This document shows, piece by piece, positions 61,544 through 64,000 of a DNA stretch of 64,000 bases; positions within the stretch are counted from its first letter, which is position 1; each line of letters opens with the position of its first letter. This DNA is from a virus. The position numbers and the translations under genes are program-made. The notes under the pieces were generated by a model. The model searched no databases and was not told the origin of the DNA. It was given only the letters and a program-made list of their open reading frames with translations. The DNA lies in IMG/VR virus record IMGVR_UViG_3300020165_000007, positions 62,001 to 126,000 of that record; one strand, given 5' to 3'.

Positions 61544-62498
61544 CTCTAAATTTTATATTTAGGTTATTAAATTTTAAGAACTCAGGCACTCCTTTATCTT
61601 CACCCGCTTTAGGTTTTGGACTATGTTTTGGTTTGTAAGGATTACCCCTTTCAGGTTTAACACCTGGTTTAACCGTTGGCTCTGCCGGTTTTATTTCAGT
61701 ACCCGCTTTAGGTTTTGGACTATGTTTTGGTTTGTACGGTGTACCTCTTTTAGGTTTTACCCCTGGCTTAACAGTAGGCTCTGCGGGTGCAATTTTAGGT
61801 TGTTCCGACAAAATATCTTTTTTAGTTAACATTTTACCTTGTGATTTCTTAATCAAAGATACAATACTTTCTTCAAGATGACTAATTTTTTCTTCCTTAC
61901 TTTCTTTTTTAACGCAATTTGGAACTTTTTTACCAAACATAGTCTTCATACCTTTCTTCTCATAACCTTTCCAACACTTCGTACCTTTACTTGTCTCTTC
62001 AAACATACCTAAAGTTGTTAAAGTACCGATAGGTTTTTTCATTTTTTTCTTTGGGCTACCGAATAAATCTTCTATAACTGCATCCTCATCAATATACCCC
62101 ATTCCGTCACTATTCGGACTAGGATTATTACCTGCCGGACCTTCAGTATTACCAGGACTATTACCGGCGTAAGGATTATATCCACTTTCCTTCTCTACTG
62201 AGTTATCTAAATCTTCATCCTCAGATATTTCACTTTCATTCTTCATTGTTAATGCAACGTCTCCTTGGTCGGTTGCGGTTATCTGATTATTCTCACCGCT
62301 ATTAGCGTCTTTATCAAACTCTTTTCTATCTGTTTCATTATCTAAATCAAAAACTTTTGTTTTTGTATTATAACTTTCAGCCTCTTTAATTAATCTATCA
62401 TATAGTAAATCAATGTGAGTGTTAGACATTTTCTTAATAGTATCATAAGAAAAACCCTCCTCTAATAATGATACTATTTTTTTTTCTTTATTCTTCAT
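61536..62498 (-). CDS. Unrecognised protein with Lys/Pro-rich duplicated segment
   Basis: A 320 aa protein. Acidic and Asn/Gly-rich in the first half, with a small basic Cys module (GTKCWKGYEKKGMKTMFGKK followed by VPNCVKKE). It then carries two copies of a 28-residue Lys/Pro segment beginning AEPTVKPGVKP, at about 61602-61689 and 61701-61788. The CWKGYEKKG ... PNC pattern recurs in other phage virion proteins. The tail could bind DNA or be disordered. No family was recognised. Confidence 0.55.
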   Translation of the reverse strand: MKNKEKKIVSLLEEGFSYDTIKKMSNTHIDLLYDRLIKEAESYNTKTKVFDLDNETDRKEFDKDANSGENNQITATDQGDVALTMKNESEISEDEDLDNSVEKESGYNPYAGNSPGNTEGPAGNNPSPNSDGMGYIDEDAVIEDLFGSPKKKMKKPIGTLTTLGMFEETSKGTKCWKGYEKKGMKTMFGKKVPNCVKKESKEEKISHLEESIVSLIKKSQGKMLTKKDILSEQPKIAPAEPTVKPGVKPKRGTPYKPKHSPKPKAGTEIKPAEPTVKPGVKPERGNPYKPKHSPKPKAGEDKGVPEFLKFNNLNIKFRDE

Positions 62499-62898
62499 GT
62501 GTCATAAAACTTTTTTCATAAGAAAGAACAATATCTCTTTCATATAATTTATCTTCTACGGATTTTACTGTATCTCCGTATCTAAAGACTAATCTTTTAT
62601 ACTTACTATCGACTACAAACTCAGAATCAGATTTTTCCCATCCTAAAGATATAACATCCTCAACTGCGTCATAAACAGAAAAAAAGTCAGAGTTTTGAAC
62701 TAACTCTAATTCAATATCTGAGTTTCTCAAAACACCAACTTTTTTAATATATTCAACATTAGGTGGTAATGGTTTACCTGAAGCCGGTTCAGAATCCCAA
62801 TCCTCACCCCATACTTCTTCTACGTCAGAGAATATAAACTCATAGATATTGTCCCCTTTATAATTGGGACCCAATTCGTTGACGTAGATTAACCTCAT
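62488..62898 (-). CDS. Conserved-looking 136 aa phage protein
   Basis: The first half has a strong pattern: RLIYVNELGPNYKGDNIYEF, then FSDVEEVWGEDWDSEPASGK and PLPPNVEYI. It is followed by a beta segment (DIELELVQNSDFFSVYDAVE). I recall similar uncharacterised proteins beside terminase genes of T4-like phages from Bacteroidota, but cannot name a family. It overlaps both neighbours by a few bases, so it is translated as part of the head operon. Confidence 0.6.
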   Translation of the reverse strand: MRLIYVNELGPNYKGDNIYEFIFSDVEEVWGEDWDSEPASGKPLPPNVEYIKKVGVLRNSDIELELVQNSDFFSVYDAVEDVISLGWEKSDSEFVVDSKYKRLVFRYGDTVKSVEDKLYERDIVLSYEKSFMTHEE

Positions 62899-64000
62899 AG
62901 TAATTCTCCATTAGGTGATACTTTCAATTGTTTACCATCTACTTCAAATACCAAGTTGTTCTTGTTTGTTTTACCTAAGAACTTAGAACCCTTGTTTTCC
63001 TTCATGATAAACTCTGAGGTTAATTCTTGCTCTAAAGTCTCTGACATTTCTTTAACTTCAGACTTAACTTTAACCTTGTTTACTTTTTCTGTGATAAATC
63101 TCATTACGTTCTTATCTTCAGTTTCCTTTTTTTCTTCTTCAGAAATTACGAAATACTTTGATAAAACCTTATCTACTTTAGATTCTGTGAATACTTCATC
63201 TACAACTTCTTCGATTCCGTATCCTTCACCTAATTCCTCATCACCTACAGGTTCTTCTTCCACACTCATATCCAAGTCTAAGTCCAACTCATCTTCACCA
63301 CCGGCTTCAATATCAAGTTCTCCCTCAACACCATAGTCGATTTCTTCATCTTCAAAGTTACTTAAAATATCTTCTAAGTCTTCTTCTGATAAGTTTTCTA
63401 AATTCACGGCAGATATAATTGAATTTAAAACGTACTTAATATCTTCAGAAGAAAGTCCTTCTTGAGAATCTAATGTTCTTAACTTTTGACCTAGTTTACC
63501 CGTTAATTTTTGGATTAATTTAAATGATATTTCGTCTTCCTCTGATTCAATGTCAGTTTCAGGTACATCCATATCTAAGTCTAATTCTTCTTCACCTTCA
63601 GGTGTTTCTAAATCCATGTCTAAATCTAATTCTTCTTCTTCACCTCCTAAACTCCCTAAATCTAAATCACCACCCATATCGCTCATCGAAGCTTCAGGTG
63701 ATGGTTCTGGTTCAGGTGTTGGAGTCTTAAGTACAAACTTTTTTTGTTCACCTATTAAGTCAACATTTTCACTATGTTCATGAATCCTATTCAATTCGCC
63801 AGCCATTAGATTTATTTTTTTCATGGCTTGTGAATAAGAGCGATAATATTTCCTATTCTTCATAGGATTAATATATTCTAATTCACTTTCGTTAATTCCT
63901 CTTTTAACTATGTAACCACTTTTTTCGTGTACAATACCGTAAACGTTACCATCTGCGAGTTGTATAGTGTAATCGGATTTATTTTCATTCAAATTTTGAG
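62895..64000 (-). CDS. Acidic protein at right edge, N-terminus outside window
   Basis: An open frame of at least 365 codons. The first candidate start in the window is TTG at 63992, but the frame stays open to the edge, so the true start probably lies outside. The N-terminal part (NVYGIVHEKSGYIVKRGINE, then YYRSYSQAMKKINLMAGELN) is basic and alpha/beta. The middle is extremely acidic with LDLDMD-type runs, and a C-terminal helical part and short beta end follow (NLVFEVDGKQLKVSPNGELL). It resembles scaffold-like proteins in composition only. Confidence 0.6.
   Translation of the reverse strand, partial: QNLNENKSDYTIQLADGNVYGIVHEKSGYIVKRGINESELEYINPMKNRKYYRSYSQAMKKINLMAGELNRIHEHSENVDLIGEQKKFVLKTPTPEPEPSPEASMSDMGGDLDLGSLGGEEEELDLDMDLETPEGEEELDLDMDVPETDIESEEDEISFKLIQKLTGKLGQKLRTLDSQEGLSSEDIKYVLNSIISAVNLENLSEEDLEDILSNFEDEEIDYGVEGELDIEAGGEDELDLDLDMSVEEEPVGDEELGEGYGIEEVVDEVFTESKVDKVLSKYFVISEEEKKETEDKNVMRFITEKVNKVKVKSEVKEMSETLEQELTSEFIMKENKGSKFLGKTNKNNLVFEVDGKQLKVSPNGELL

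Noticed and set aside
1-64000. tRNA genes, integrase or insertion sequences
   Set aside because: Scanning by eye found no cloverleaf-like intergenic stretch, no transposase or integrase motifs and almost no free intergenic space. A tRNA search tool would settle the first point.

Overview
This window looks like part of the genome of a large T4-like contractile-tailed phage, most likely infecting a marine or aquatic member of the Bacteroidota (flavobacteria-like). The phage assignment rests on a recognisable T4 morphogenesis set: large terminase, portal, prohead protease, scaffold, major capsid protein, gp13-like and gp15-like neck/tail proteins, a gp5-like baseplate protein, a gp55-like late sigma factor and a T4-type family B DNA polymerase. 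The host assignment is inferred from the AT-rich sequence, the near absence of Shine-Dalgarno sites (start codons follow A-rich leaders), two promoters of the Bacteroidota TTG-N19/20-TAnnTTTG type, a Bacteroidota-like ribosomal protein bS21 and a DUF4494-like protein.

Layout. 1-1802 (minus): end of the tail/neck block, with a gp15-like protein cut by the left edge. 1824-6693 (plus): SNF2-type helicase, a putative PD-(D/E)XK nuclease, the gp13-like neck protein and a small virion-type protein. 6662-9421 (minus): DNA polymerase B behind a host-like promoter. 9518-22531 (minus): a 13 kb adhesin/fibre module of Pro/Thr/Ser-rich stalk proteins with cysteine-rich, LamG-like and BppU-like domains and a trypsin-like serine protease. 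22587-25114 (plus): small, mostly unrecognised genes. 25163-41598 (plus): a long tightly packed run of glycosyltransferases and sugar enzymes, interrupted by an exonuclease, dUTPase, HAD proteins and PhoH. 41598-48482 (plus): late sigma factor, then baseplate and virion genes. 48479-49656 (minus) and 49706-50144 (plus): small genes. 50195-64000 (minus): the head block in T4 order reading from the right (terminase, portal, core-region genes, protease, scaffold, capsid), with a plus-strand bS21 gene set into it.

How it works together. An octamer TATTTATA lies mostly 10-14 bases before the start of many structural genes on both strands. It is the reverse complement of the T4 late promoter TATAAATA and is the obvious candidate target for the gp55-like sigma factor at 41598. 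The polymerase and one small ORF instead carry host-type promoters, which suggests an early/late split. The bS21 gene carries the late-type motif, so late in infection the phage could supply a ribosomal subunit known to shape start selection in a host phylum that largely ignores Shine-Dalgarno pairing. The Ser/Thr/Pro stalks and the nearby glycosyltransferase operon may be functionally linked (glycosylated fibres), but this is inference.

I saw no tRNA genes, CRISPR arrays, insertion sequences or integrase. There is no stretch over 300 bases without a gene.
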